Source: a virus
Reading direction: 5' to 3' (one strand)
DNA: 23,853 nt
Virus record (IMG/VR): IMGVR_UViG_3300030012_001409
Location: 1-23,853 of that record
A program made the translations under genes and the position numbers. Positions within the stretch are counted from its first letter, which is position 1, and each line of letters opens with the position of its first letter. Under the pieces are notes generated by a model. It saw only the letters and a list, made by a program, of their open reading frames with translations, was not told the DNA's origin and ran no database searches. Below are positions 1 to 6,388 of this stretch, one piece after another.

Positions 1-1126
1 TTACTGGATCATATTCATTCTCATGGGCAACCTTTAGGAGGCAATCAATTGCCATTTCTTTTGGCACTTTATAACCAAGTTCTGCGAGTGTGAGATAAAA
101 AAGTTCAATATTTTTTATTACTTTGCCATCCATTTCAATTGAATGTGAAAAAGTATTGAATCTTATTTCCTGTTTGAGGTTGCGTAAAAAGTTTATAAGT
201 TCCTGTGATGTGAGCTGTTCTAATTTACGAGGAACTGGTGTTGGTTCTTCTGCTGGTTTTATTGAAGTTGGAAAAGAACGTGGTGGTGGAGTCCAACCAT
301 CTTCTGAAGCAAACTTTTGGAGAGTGCCTAGTGAAACCCCAGATGATTTAAATGATGCCCATTTCTTTTCACATTCTCCTGATTGATATTTACTGTTTTT
401 CTGTGATAGCTGTTCCCAATCGTGAAGCAGAGAATTATCACCGACAGAATGAGCAGCCATACCAATTTTGACCCAAACATCATAATCATCTAGACGGTTT
501 GGATTTATTGATTGAAGAAGTGATCGTGCCTTGTCTGTATCTGAATTAAGAATTTGTATCTGTGGAGTTGTTGTTTTTTTCTTCTGCTCCATCATCTTTT
601 CGATTATGGCGAAGGGAGCTTCTGCAATTTCAAGGTCTTTTGGTGATCTTCCATCCATCCATCTATAGCCGTCAGTCTTTGGATGTTTACCAGATACTAT
701 GGATTGCGTACCATTCCACCGCAGTTCGATTTGTTCAACAGAACCATCCTCATCTTTTACACCTGTCTGAAATTTGCGTGTCTTTATCTTTGACCAATAC
801 TTTTCTGGAACTTGATAGATTATCTGAAATCTACCAACACGACCTGATGTGACCATCCATGAGGGAGGTAGAGAGGAAAGAGAAAAACCCCATTCACCCA
901 ATATTTTTGCAGCTGATGGCCCATCATGGTCAAGAAAAAGTAAACCACCTGAAGGAGTTCCACAGCAAACACCGATACCTGTAGATTTTTTAGAGGATAT
1001 TTCTTTAAATAGTTGTGAGCGTGTAAGTGGATTATTTTGCCAATCATTTTGATAAGGTCTTTTATTTTGAACGGCAACAAAACCCCAGTGCTTGGGAAGA
1101 CCAAGCAGTTCTTCTTTTATGTCCAT
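1..1126 (-). CDS. Primase-polymerase with PriCT-2 domain, partial (runs off left edge)
   Basis: The reading frame starts at the ATG at 1126 and is open for 375 codons to the window edge, so the 3' end is missing. Residues 1-170 look like an archaeo-eukaryotic-type prim-pol domain: GTPSGG at 57-62, LDHDG at 65-69 (the D-x-D metal motif), and SIVSGKHP at 142-149. Residues 199-273 match the PriCT-2 primase C-terminal domain (pattern LLQSINPNRLDDYDVWVKIG followed by KKWASF). A proline-rich linker (279-300) leads into the start of another domain (NTFSHSIEMDGKVI), as seen before the VirE/D5-type helicase part of phage primase-helicases. It probably primes or initiates phage DNA replication in the cytoplasm. 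It lies 2 nt downstream of the small RHH gene, so the two are probably co-transcribed. The family call is firm; the presence of a helicase domain is inference because it lies outside the window. Confidence 0.85.
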   Translation of the reverse strand, partial: MDIKEELLGLPKHWGFVAVQNKRPYQNDWQNNPLTRSQLFKEISSKKSTGIGVCCGTPSGGLLFLDHDGPSAAKILGEWGFSLSSLPPSWMVTSGRVGRFQIIYQVPEKYWSKIKTRKFQTGVKDEDGSVEQIELRWNGTQSIVSGKHPKTDGYRWMDGRSPKDLEIAEAPFAIIEKMMEQKKKTTTPQIQILNSDTDKARSLLQSINPNRLDDYDVWVKIGMAAHSVGDNSLLHDWEQLSQKNSKYQSGECEKKWASFKSSGVSLGTLQKFASEDGWTPPPRSFPTSIKPAEEPTPVPRKLEQLTSQELINFLRNLKQEIRFNTFSHSIEMDGKVIKNIELFYLTLAELGYKVPKEMAIDCLLKVAHENEYDPV

Positions 1127-1128
1127 TG

Positions 1129-1272
1129 TTATGCAGCCTGCTCCATCTTTTCTCGAATAAGGTTTCTTATAACACCACCACGTTTTAGTTCTGGGCCTTT
1201 ATTATCATCAAGCCACTTGATTTGCTCTTCTTCTAAATAGATTTGAATTGCTTTCTTTGGTTTCTGTTGCAT
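1129..1272 (-). CDS. Small ribbon-helix-helix DNA-binding protein (47 aa)
   Basis: An ORF of 47 residues with start ATG at 1272 and stop TAA at 1131-1129. The N-terminus KAIQIYLEEEQIKWLDDN has the strand-then-helix pattern of ribbon-helix-helix (Arc/MetJ/CopG) proteins, and RGGVIRNLIREKMEQ fits the second helix. Such proteins bind operators as dimers. It is the first gene of the leftward unit, 2 nt before the primase, and its upstream region carries a perfect inverted repeat shared with the divergent helicase promoter. I infer it is an autoregulator of both divergent units. No good Shine-Dalgarno is visible. It could instead be an antitoxin-like orphan, but no toxin is adjacent. Confidence 0.7.
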   Translation of the reverse strand: MQQKPKKAIQIYLEEEQIKWLDDNKGPELKRGGVIRNLIREKMEQAA

Positions 1273-1277
1273 AGGTA

Positions 1278-1305
1278 TTGCATATATAGCGTTCCTAAGT
1301 ACAAT
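1278..1305 (+). promoter_or_regulatory. Rightward sigma70-like promoter for helicase operon
   Basis: TTGCAT (1278-1283), 16-nt spacer, TACAAT (1300-1305), leaving roughly 16 nt of leader before the helicase ATG at 1328. It overlaps the leftward promoter almost completely, so the two would compete. Confidence 0.35.
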
Positions 1306-1314
1306 AGCTATATA
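1283..1314. promoter_or_regulatory. Perfect inverted repeat in divergent promoter, candidate operator
   Basis: TATATAGC at 1283-1290 and its exact reverse complement GCTATATA at 1307-1314 are separated by 16 nt; equivalent bases are about two helical turns apart. The arms sit at or near the predicted start points of both divergent promoters. I infer it is the operator of the adjacent RHH protein. AT-rich repeats can arise by chance, so this is moderate evidence only. Confidence 0.45.
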
Positions 1315-1328
1315 AACAACACTGTCAA
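1301..1328 (-). promoter_or_regulatory. Leftward sigma70-like promoter for RHH-primase unit
   Basis: On the minus strand, TTGACA (1328-1323) is followed after 16 nt by TATTGT (1306-1301). Transcription would start near 1294, about 20 nt before the RHH start codon. The -35 box is perfect; the -10 matches 4 of 6. Confidence 0.4.
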
Positions 1329-2641
1329 TGGTTGTATTAAGAAAATATCAAAAAGCGGCAAGCAGTAAGTTGACAAGGCTTTGTCAGATTAAGAGATGCG
1401 GTTATCTAAGTGGTGAGTGCAGAACAGGCAAGACAATGGTGGCATTGTCTGTTGTCAAAAATATGGCACTTGAAAAGGTGTTGGTGATAACCAAGAAAAA
1501 GGCAATCCCAAGTATAAAAAGTGATGTTGAGAAGATGAATCTTGAAAGGGTAGTATCCATTACTAATTTTGAACAGTTAAAAAATTTTAAGGGAACAAGT
1601 TGGAATATGATCATCGTTGATGAAGCCCATAGTGTGGGTGCATTTCCAAAACCATCTCAACGATACCAGAATATATTGCAGCTTAGATATAACAGCATCA
1701 TTTTAATGAGTGGAACACCAAGCCCCGAAAGTTTTAGTCAGTTATATCATCAATGGTCTTTAACTCCCTTTTTATGGAGTAAATATCAAAATTTTTACAG
1801 ATGGGCTAGTGATTATGTTGATGTAAAGGAGAAGAGGGTTGGAACTGGTGTTGTTATTAAAGATTATTCAGAAGCAAGACAAAGCAGAATATTAAAGGAC
1901 ATCGAACCTTATACAGTTCAGATGACCCAAAAGGAGGCAGGCTTCACTCAGGAGGTTGAGGAAGAAGTGCATCTTGTGAAGATGTCTAGAAGAACATACA
2001 GGTTGGCGTTAAGAATTATAAAAAACGGTGTCATTGGTAAACCTGGAGGAAGATCAGTGGTGGCTGATACAGGGGCTAAAGTAATGAGCAAACTAAGGCA
2101 GATTTATAATGGCCATGTGATCACTGAGAATCATGGGGCAGTTGTGTTTGATAAAAGCAAAATTGAATATATAAAGGATAATTTCAGTGGAAAGATTGCC
2201 ATTTTATATTGCTTTATTGCTGAAGGTAAAATGCTGAGAGATTTTTTTGGATATAGGGCAACAGATGATCCAGATATATTTAATGCTGTAAGCGATTCCG
2301 TTTTTATCGGTCAGGTAAAGAGTTGTAGAGAAGGAATAAATCTTAGCAGTGCGGATCATTTAATTTTTTATGGTATTGATTATTCTGCACTCAGTTATTT
2401 GCAGGGAAGAGAGAGGGCAAGTTTTCTTGGCAGGGATAGAAAGAATAAAATACATTATATTTTTGCAGAGAAGGGAATCGAGCCAAAAGTTTATCAGGTA
2501 GTACAATCAAAGGAAAGCTATACGATCAAGCATTATAGAAATGACAGAGGCTCAATATCAGAAGAAGCTGATCGACAGGCACGAGAAAGAAGGGTGGACA
2601 GTAATCAAGTTAATTATGTGCAACAAAGCTGGTTTACCTGA
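1328..2641 (+). CDS. SNF2-like superfamily 2 DNA helicase/translocase
   Basis: A 437-aa protein with the superfamily 2 motifs in order: Walker A GECRTGKT at 29-36, Walker B DEAH at 98-101, motif III-like SGTP at 128-131, motif V region CREGINLSSADHLIFY at 333-348, and motif VI-like QGRERASFLGR at 359-369. This is the compact phage SNF2/DEAD-type ATPase often found beside replication or recombination genes; it would move on DNA using ATP. The start at 1328 has no Shine-Dalgarno but fits the predicted promoter and the Q-motif-like start LRKYQKAA. Everything recognisable ends by about residue 400. The last 33 residues are read from DNA that also encodes the next gene in another frame and are charged with no family signal. 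Its tail may be accidental. The helicase identity is secure; the exact substrate is unknown. Confidence 0.85.
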   Translation: MVVLRKYQKAASSKLTRLCQIKRCGYLSGECRTGKTMVALSVVKNMALEKVLVITKKKAIPSIKSDVEKMNLERVVSITNFEQLKNFKGTSWNMIIVDEAHSVGAFPKPSQRYQNILQLRYNSIILMSGTPSPESFSQLYHQWSLTPFLWSKYQNFYRWASDYVDVKEKRVGTGVVIKDYSEARQSRILKDIEPYTVQMTQKEAGFTQEVEEEVHLVKMSRRTYRLALRIIKNGVIGKPGGRSVVADTGAKVMSKLRQIYNGHVITENHGAVVFDKSKIEYIKDNFSGKIAILYCFIAEGKMLRDFFGYRATDDPDIFNAVSDSVFIGQVKSCREGINLSSADHLIFYGIDYSALSYLQGRERASFLGRDRKNKIHYIFAEKGIEPKVYQVVQSKESYTIKHYRNDRGSISEEADRQARERRVDSNQVNYVQQSWFT

Positions 2642-2780
2642 TTTGATCTGTATGAAACCAGATGAGGTAAAGTTTATTGAGGTAAAAGGGCCGAAGGGCA
2701 GATTGAGCGAGATTCAGAAATATAGGATTGAGGAACTAAAAGCAGCTGGATTCGCAGTTGATGTTATGAAACCTTGTTGA
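2541..2780 (+). CDS. VRR-NUC domain nuclease
   Basis: A 79-aa protein that is essentially a single VRR-NUC (PD-(D/E)XK superfamily) domain: early glutamate region TEAQYQKKLIDRHEKEGW, then AGLPDLI (catalytic Asp of the G-x-P-D motif) and KFIEVKGPKGRLS (the E-x-K pair). Phage stand-alone VRR-NUC proteins are thought to cut branched DNA intermediates and are commonly encoded beside SNF2-like helicases. It overlaps the helicase by 101 nt in a different frame, so translation is probably coupled. No Shine-Dalgarno is seen before ATG 2541. Its TGA stop is embedded in the -35 box of the next promoter. Confidence 0.85.
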   Translation: MTEAQYQKKLIDRHEKEGWTVIKLIMCNKAGLPDLICMKPDEVKFIEVKGPKGRLSEIQKYRIEELKAAGFAVDVMKPC

Positions 2781-2806
2781 CAGTTGTTGACAAATATGTT
2801 TATAAT
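2777..2806 (+). promoter_or_regulatory. Consensus promoter with doubled TTGACA box
   Basis: TTGACA (2777-2782), 18-nt spacer, TATAAT (2801-2806); both hexamers are perfect. A second TTGACA at 2787-2792 lies exactly 10 bp after the first, forming a direct repeat of GTTGACA (2776-2782 and 2786-2792). The -10 box ends 25 nt before the ATG at 2832. The second box is too close to the -10 (8 nt) to act as its -35, so it may be a binding site for a regulator. Confidence 0.7.
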
Positions 2807-2831
2807 ATAGGTATAGAGACAACCCCCTCAA

Positions 2832-3035
2832 ATGACTAAAAAAACTCTTTATGTAGAAATCGGTGAAGAAAGCCTTGGCTTAGTTTATGCCGATCCTGAA
2901 AACCAAAGAAAGGGTCTTGGAGGAATCATTGCAGATTTTACAATCGTTGATGCACCCGATGACCTTAAAAGTGAGATTGGATGTTTTCTTACACTTCCTC
3001 TTAATCAAATGAAAATCATTGAGGAGGCTAAGTAA
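2832..3035 (+). CDS. Hypothetical protein (67 aa)
   Basis: A small soluble, acidic protein directly behind the consensus promoter at 2777-2806. It contains no family motif that I recognise (starts MTKKTLYVEIGEESLGLVYA). There is no Shine-Dalgarno before ATG 2832. The next tiny gene begins immediately after its stop, and the Shine-Dalgarno of that gene lies inside its last codons. This arrangement, and its placement in an early-type operon, support real coding. Function unknown. Confidence 0.6.
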   Translation: MTKKTLYVEIGEESLGLVYADPENQRKGLGGIIADFTIVDAPDDLKSEIGCFLTLPLNQMKIIEEAK

Positions 3036-3152
3036 ATGACCCAAGCAGATTTAAGTTACATGATGCAAATGCTTTCTGATAAGAAAAAACTTATCACCAA
3101 TAAAAAATTTGACTGCACGACATGGGATAAAGAGGCAGAAGAATTGATCTAA
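3036..3152 (+). CDS. Small hypothetical protein (38 aa)
   Basis: ATG at 3036 directly abuts the upstream stop (TAA ATG), with a strong Shine-Dalgarno GAGGAGG at 3021-3027 and an 8-nt spacer, the best ribosome site in this part of the operon. The product starts MTQADLSYMMQMLSDKK and ends EAEELI; it looks helical and charged. No homologue is recognised. The strong ribosome site is the main reason to call it. Confidence 0.5.
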   Translation: MTQADLSYMMQMLSDKKKLITNKKFDCTTWDKEAEELI

Positions 3153-3154
3153 TA

Positions 3155-3610
3155 GTGGCCCATCCGAGTTGTCAGCATTTGGCGGTCAGTGGTAGCCGTC
3201 ATTTTTGGCGAAAGCAGAAGGAACAGAAAGAGGCACTTGATTTTGTGCGTATGCTTATGGATTGCAATATACCGAGATGGGCCATTGAAAACCCGATCAG
3301 TGTTATAAGTTCTGCTATAAGACCTCCAGATCAGATAATACAGCCTTGGGAGTTTGGTGACAGCTTTCAAAAGACCACCTGTTTATGGCTCAAGAACTTA
3401 CCAAAACTGAAACCGACCAAGATTGTAGATAAGGGTGAATTTTATATTTCTCCTAGTGGCAAGAAACTTCCTCTTTGGTATTCACAGGCAAAAAGCGGAA
3501 AAGTGCGCAGTAAAAGTTTCCCAGGCATCTGCGATGCCATCGGCAGGCAATGGGGAGATGAGACAAATCTTCCGATACCTGTCGAGCAACTTGATCTTTT
3601 TCAAGGTTGA
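3155..3610 (+). CDS. Cytosine-methylase-like protein, C-terminal half only
   Basis: A 151-aa protein with GTG start at 3155; an in-frame stop at 3128 and the absence of any other canonical start between them exclude extension upstream. It opens with AHPSCQHLAVSG, which aligns with motif IV (PC-containing catalytic loop) of phage C5-cytosine-methylase-like proteins, and contains AIENPIS (motif VI-like ENP). These are followed by the usual phage pattern QIIQPWEFGD, TTCLWLKNLP and SKSFPGICDAIGRQWG. From family knowledge, full-length members carry about 60-80 residues upstream with the S-adenosylmethionine-binding motif I; that part is absent here. The protein is therefore either a functional short form, a partner subunit or a degenerate methylase. 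Its stop codon overlaps the next promoter. The family resemblance is good; methyltransferase activity is doubtful. Confidence 0.65.
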   Translation: MAHPSCQHLAVSGSRHFWRKQKEQKEALDFVRMLMDCNIPRWAIENPISVISSAIRPPDQIIQPWEFGDSFQKTTCLWLKNLPKLKPTKIVDKGEFYISPSGKKLPLWYSQAKSGKVRSKSFPGICDAIGRQWGDETNLPIPVEQLDLFQG

Positions 3611-3634
3611 CAAGTGTTGACCGTTAGTTATTAT
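3607..3634 (+). promoter_or_regulatory. Second promoter with doubled GTTGACN box
   Basis: TTGACA (3607-3612), 16-nt spacer, TATTAT (3629-3634). A second GTTGACC (3616-3622) follows the first GTTGACA (3606-3612) at 10-bp spacing, as at 2776-2792, and the -10 again ends 25 nt before an ATG (3660). Both copies also overlap the stop codon of the preceding gene. Confidence 0.5.
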
Positions 3635-3659
3635 TAGAAAGCCCCTGAAACCCAACCCC

Positions 3660-3794
3660 ATGAAACATTTATTTCTCTATCTTTGCATTTTTGGCATTGG
3701 ATATATCTCGCTCACGGATTCATTAACACGTTCTACCGAAATTCATTGCCTTAACAATATCCAGGCTGCGTGTGAGGAGCTTGCCAGAAAATGA
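3660..3794 (+). CDS. Small membrane or exported protein (44 aa)
   Basis: ATG at 3660, stop TGA at 3792-3794. The product begins MKHLFLYLCIFGIGYISL, a single hydrophobic helix after a short positive N-terminus, followed by a soluble part with two cysteines (EIHCLNN and QAACEEL). It could be a one-TM membrane protein or a cleaved secreted peptide. It is the first gene after the promoter at 3607-3634 and overlaps the next gene by ATGA. Function unknown. Confidence 0.5.
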   Translation: MKHLFLYLCIFGIGYISLTDSLTRSTEIHCLNNIQAACEELARK

Positions 3795-4078
3795 TGAGTG
3801 AATATGATCTTGGTCTGCGCTTCCATAAAAAACCGAGGAAGAAGCGACCAACCCCTGAACGCTCCGACCTCGGCAACCCAATATTAACTATGACTGAGAA
3901 AGAAATCTTCAATACATTTGCATCTGTAATTGATTCTGCAGACGCATCACCTTTTCTAAAGAGACTTGCACAGGCAGGTCTTGTTGCGATGCCACAGGAT
4001 AAGGCACTGATTTTGAAAACATGGCCACGTTTGATGATGCAATATGGCCCTCACACAAAGAGGTACACAGACACATGA
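3791..4078 (+). CDS. Hypothetical protein (95 aa)
   Basis: The start ATG at 3791 overlaps the previous stop (ATGA) and the stop at 4076-4078 overlaps the next start, so it sits in a translationally coupled chain. A Shine-Dalgarno-like GAGGAG lies 13 or so nt upstream, within the previous gene. The N-terminal 30 residues are very basic (FHKKPRKKRP); the rest is predicted helical (EKEIFNTFASVIDSADASPF). No family recognised. A nucleic-acid-binding role is possible from the charge alone. Confidence 0.65.
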   Translation: MMSEYDLGLRFHKKPRKKRPTPERSDLGNPILTMTEKEIFNTFASVIDSADASPFLKRLAQAGLVAMPQDKALILKTWPRLMMQYGPHTKRYTDT

Positions 4079-4383
4079 CAACTCTAAATGACTTGTTTAA
4101 TTACGAAGCCGAACTTTCTTTAGACTGTCCATTTTGCCAAGGCAATTATCTTCATCAACAGGCTTATCGAATCTGGTCTACAAATGAAGATCAACAAAGT
4201 GACTGTCTCACTATTTTTGATAAAAATAAAAAGTTAAGTATTCAGAAAACACTTAAAGAAGAAAACCCAAGTTCAAGATGTAGAGGTGCTATCTGCATTG
4301 AGTTTTGGTGTGAAGATTGTGAAAAAATTTCTACTTTTAAAATACTTCAGCACAAAGGTTGTACTTACTTAGGATGGAAATGA
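4075..4383 (+). CDS. Zinc-ribbon hypothetical protein (102 aa)
   Basis: The ATG at 4075 is chosen over the in-frame ATG at 4021 because it gives a 4-nt ATGA overlap with the preceding gene, the arrangement used throughout this operon. The protein has CPFC near residue 18-21 and a CRGAICIEFWCEDC cluster near residues 69-82, a likely zinc ribbon binding one or two zinc ions. Similar small Cys4 proteins occur in phage early operons, with no known function. It precedes the recombination nuclease and again overlaps it by ATGA. Confidence 0.65.
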   Translation: MTTLNDLFNYEAELSLDCPFCQGNYLHQQAYRIWSTNEDQQSDCLTIFDKNKKLSIQKTLKEENPSSRCRGAICIEFWCEDCEKISTFKILQHKGCTYLGWK

Positions 4384-5186
4384 TGACAACAGGATCAATT
4401 CAGATATCAAACGAAAAATATCATGCTGATGATGCGATTTCAGCATCTATGCAAAAAGTAATGGTATCTCATGGCCCCAAGGCTTACTGGAACTCTTTTC
4501 TAAATCCTGAAAGGCCAGAACATAAACCTACAAGTGCAATGCTCTTGGGAACATTAACCCACTGTGCGGTTCTTGAACCTGATGAACTTACAAAAAGATT
4601 TGTTGCAGTATCATCAAGGACAACCAAAAAAGGTAAGGAAGAGGCAAAGGAGGCTGAAGAAAAAGGCATGACGGCTGTTACTGAATCTGATATGGCAAAT
4701 GCGATTAAGATGAGAGATGCGGTTTTTGCAGAACCCCATGCCAAGAAGTTATTAAGTTTTGGTATTGCAGAGAAATCATACTGGTGGGATGACAAGACTT
4801 CTGGTTTAACTTGTAAGTGCCGACCTGACTGGTTGAATAAAGAAACTATTGTGGATTTAAAAACCAGTAGAACAGGAGCAAACCCCAGAGACTTTGCAAA
4901 GGCTGTTGCTAATTTTAAATACCATCTTCAATGCGCTCATTATTTATCTGGTATTCCATCAGCAAAAAGATTTATCTTTCTTGTAGTGCAATCTGAATAT
5001 CCATTTGATGTCGGTTTATGGGAGCTTGATGATGATGCGTTGCAAGAAGGGCAAAAACTGTCTAGAGAAGCTCTAGATAAGATTGCCGAATGTCGCCTGC
5101 TTGATGATTGGCCAAGTTGGTGTAAAACAGGAGTTCAATCTTTATCCCTGCCCCGATGGGCATTTTCAACCCCTTTAGAAAAATGA
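4380..5186 (+). CDS. RecE-like PD-(D/E)XK exonuclease
   Basis: A 268-aa protein belonging to the exodeoxyribonuclease-8-like PD-(D/E)XK family. Visible core: GTLTHCAVLEP (H61 region), AEKSYWW (E131), CKCRPDW (D150), TIVDLKTS (D159 and K161) and YHLQCAHY (Q184, Y188), in the expected order. It should degrade one strand of double-stranded DNA ends to give single-stranded tails for the annealing protein encoded next. The ATG at 4380 is preferred to TTG 4359 and ATG 4374 because it forms an ATGA overlap with the previous gene and has AGGA close upstream. The length matches phage homologues. With the Rad52-like gene it makes a complete two-component recombination system. Confidence 0.85.
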   Translation: MMTTGSIQISNEKYHADDAISASMQKVMVSHGPKAYWNSFLNPERPEHKPTSAMLLGTLTHCAVLEPDELTKRFVAVSSRTTKKGKEEAKEAEEKGMTAVTESDMANAIKMRDAVFAEPHAKKLLSFGIAEKSYWWDDKTSGLTCKCRPDWLNKETIVDLKTSRTGANPRDFAKAVANFKYHLQCAHYLSGIPSAKRFIFLVVQSEYPFDVGLWELDDDALQEGQKLSREALDKIAECRLLDDWPSWCKTGVQSLSLPRWAFSTPLEK

Positions 5187-5815
5187 GTTTTAATGAAGAG
5201 CAGAAAAAACTGCTTAACCAAAAAATTAACAAAGACAATGTATCCTTCAGAAGTGGTGGAGGTGGTCAAAAGTTAGCTTATGTTGAAAGCTGGCACGTTA
5301 TAAAAGAAGCCAACCGCATCTTTGGCTTTGATGGTTGGAGTTCTGAAACATTAGAAACATCTTTAGTTGCTGAAGATTCCAAGTGTGTTTCTTACATTGC
5401 AAAGGTAAGAATTACTGTCGGTGATATCGTCAGAGAAGGCACAGGTGCTGGTCATGGCCGCATGGGTGGTGTAGGTGATAAGCATGAATCAGCAATCAAA
5501 GAGGCAGAGAGTGACGCAAGAAAAAGATGTCTTATGCAGTTTGGAGATTCCTTTGGCCTGTCTTTATACGATAAGGACAAGGCATGGTTAAAACCTGATG
5601 ATAGTAAACCAACTGTCTCAAGTAATAAACCAATTGACAGATCCGAAAGTGATAAGTTCATTAAAGAATGTGAAGCCTTCATTAATAAACCAGGCAACAA
5701 AAACAAGCTCGGTTTGTTAAAGAAAAACATTTCCAAACGATATGAAACTAATGCTATTAGTGAAGATCAAAGAGATGGATTACTGACACTTATTCTAGAG
5801 AAGGAGGATTCATGA
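5183..5815 (+). CDS. Rad52-type single-strand annealing protein
   Basis: A 210-aa protein of the Rad52/22 superfamily. Signature segments are KLAYVESWHVIKEANRIFG (30-48) followed by FDGWSSE, and KEAESDARKRCLMQFGDSFG (106-125). The C-terminal third is a variable linker and tail. It should coat and anneal complementary single strands produced by the upstream exonuclease. The ATG at 5183 is preferred to the in-frame ATG at 5156 because it gives an ATGA overlap with the exonuclease stop and begins directly before the family's conserved part. The next gene also overlaps by ATGA and has a strong Shine-Dalgarno inside this gene's last codons. Confidence 0.88.
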   Translation: MSFNEEQKKLLNQKINKDNVSFRSGGGGQKLAYVESWHVIKEANRIFGFDGWSSETLETSLVAEDSKCVSYIAKVRITVGDIVREGTGAGHGRMGGVGDKHESAIKEAESDARKRCLMQFGDSFGLSLYDKDKAWLKPDDSKPTVSSNKPIDRSESDKFIKECEAFINKPGNKNKLGLLKKNISKRYETNAISEDQRDGLLTLILEKEDS

Positions 5816-6006
5816 ATGAACTTATAACCTCAGATCAATTAGCTGAAGAGCTTGGTGTAAAACCTCAAACTGTGCGACTTTGGAGAACCAAAACTCGTAA
5901 GGGTCATCCCAGTGGCCCCAAATGGACTGTCATCCTTAATAACACTATTCGGTACAACCGAGTAGATATTGAGGATTGGCAGCACAAAACAAACAACCCT
6001 GACTAA
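5812..6006 (+). CDS. Helix-turn-helix protein, excisionase/MerR-like (64 aa)
   Basis: A winged-helix type HTH of the excisionase/MerR fold: TSDQLAEELGVKPQTVRLWR (helix-turn-helix) followed by a wing-like strand pair and VDIEDWQ at the end. A perfect AAGGAGG Shine-Dalgarno (5801-5807) precedes ATG 5812. It could be an excisionase or directionality factor, a transcriptional regulator, or an origin-binding protein; no integrase is present in the window to favour the first. It is encoded between annealing protein and SSB, so a replication or recombination role is plausible. Confidence 0.75.
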   Translation: MNELITSDQLAEELGVKPQTVRLWRTKTRKGHPSGPKWTVILNNTIRYNRVDIEDWQHKTNNPD

Positions 6007-6016
6007 TTAAATTATC

Positions 6017-6337
6017 ATGTTAAGCATTACAGCCGTTGGCAACCTAGCCTCAGACCCAGTACAGAAGGAAACTTCTCAGGGAACTAAGGTAACAAACTTC
6101 AGACTACTAACAGACATCCAAGATGTGACTGTTCAAGTTGATTGCACTGTATGGGGCAATCGAGGAGATGTTGTCATGGACTATATCAAGAAAGGCAGTC
6201 AGATTACCGTTACAGGATCTGGCAACCTAAATACTTTTGAGAAAAGAGATGGCACCCCTGGAGCATCAATTCAGGTAAGGGTAAATGACTTTACATTACC
6301 TGTGAAGAGTAGAAGCTCAGAAGCAATACCAGCTTAG
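6017..6337 (+). CDS. ssb: Single-stranded DNA-binding protein (short SSB)
   Basis: A 106-aa OB-fold SSB: ITAVGNLASDP near the N-terminus, TKVTNFRLLTD, VQVDCTVWGNRGDVVMDYIK, KGSQITVTGSGNL, ending with VNDFTLP. This is the normal order of the bacterial SSB core. It binds single-stranded DNA during replication and recombination. Unlike bacterial SSBs it has no flexible tail with an acidic tip (it ends RSSEAIPA), so it probably does not recruit host proteins in the standard way. Start ATG 6017 has only a weak ribosome site. It is the last well-recognised gene of the rightward early operon. Confidence 0.85.
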   Translation: MLSITAVGNLASDPVQKETSQGTKVTNFRLLTDIQDVTVQVDCTVWGNRGDVVMDYIKKGSQITVTGSGNLNTFEKRDGTPGASIQVRVNDFTLPVKSRSSEAIPA

Positions 6338-6342
6338 TTTAT

Positions 6343-6384
6343 AGGGGCATTGTCTTGGAAGAGTTCATATAAGACCCCTTTTTT
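6343..6384 (+). terminator. Possible weak terminator or leader hairpin after ssb
   Basis: AGGGG (6343-6347) can pair with CCCCT (6375-6379), with an inner TCTT (6353-6356)/AAGA (6371-6374) pairing, followed by six T (6379-6384). The loop is long and the stem interrupted, and a short ORF starts at once downstream, so it may only attenuate transcription. Confidence 0.3.
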
Positions 6385-6388
6385 ATTT

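Noticed and set aside
123-1052. Rightward ORFs of 60-96 aa at 123, 562 and 849, and a leftward 94-aa ORF at 820-1104
   Set aside because: They lie antisense to, or in another frame of, the continuous primase frame 1126-1, which has clear prim-pol and PriCT-2 features.
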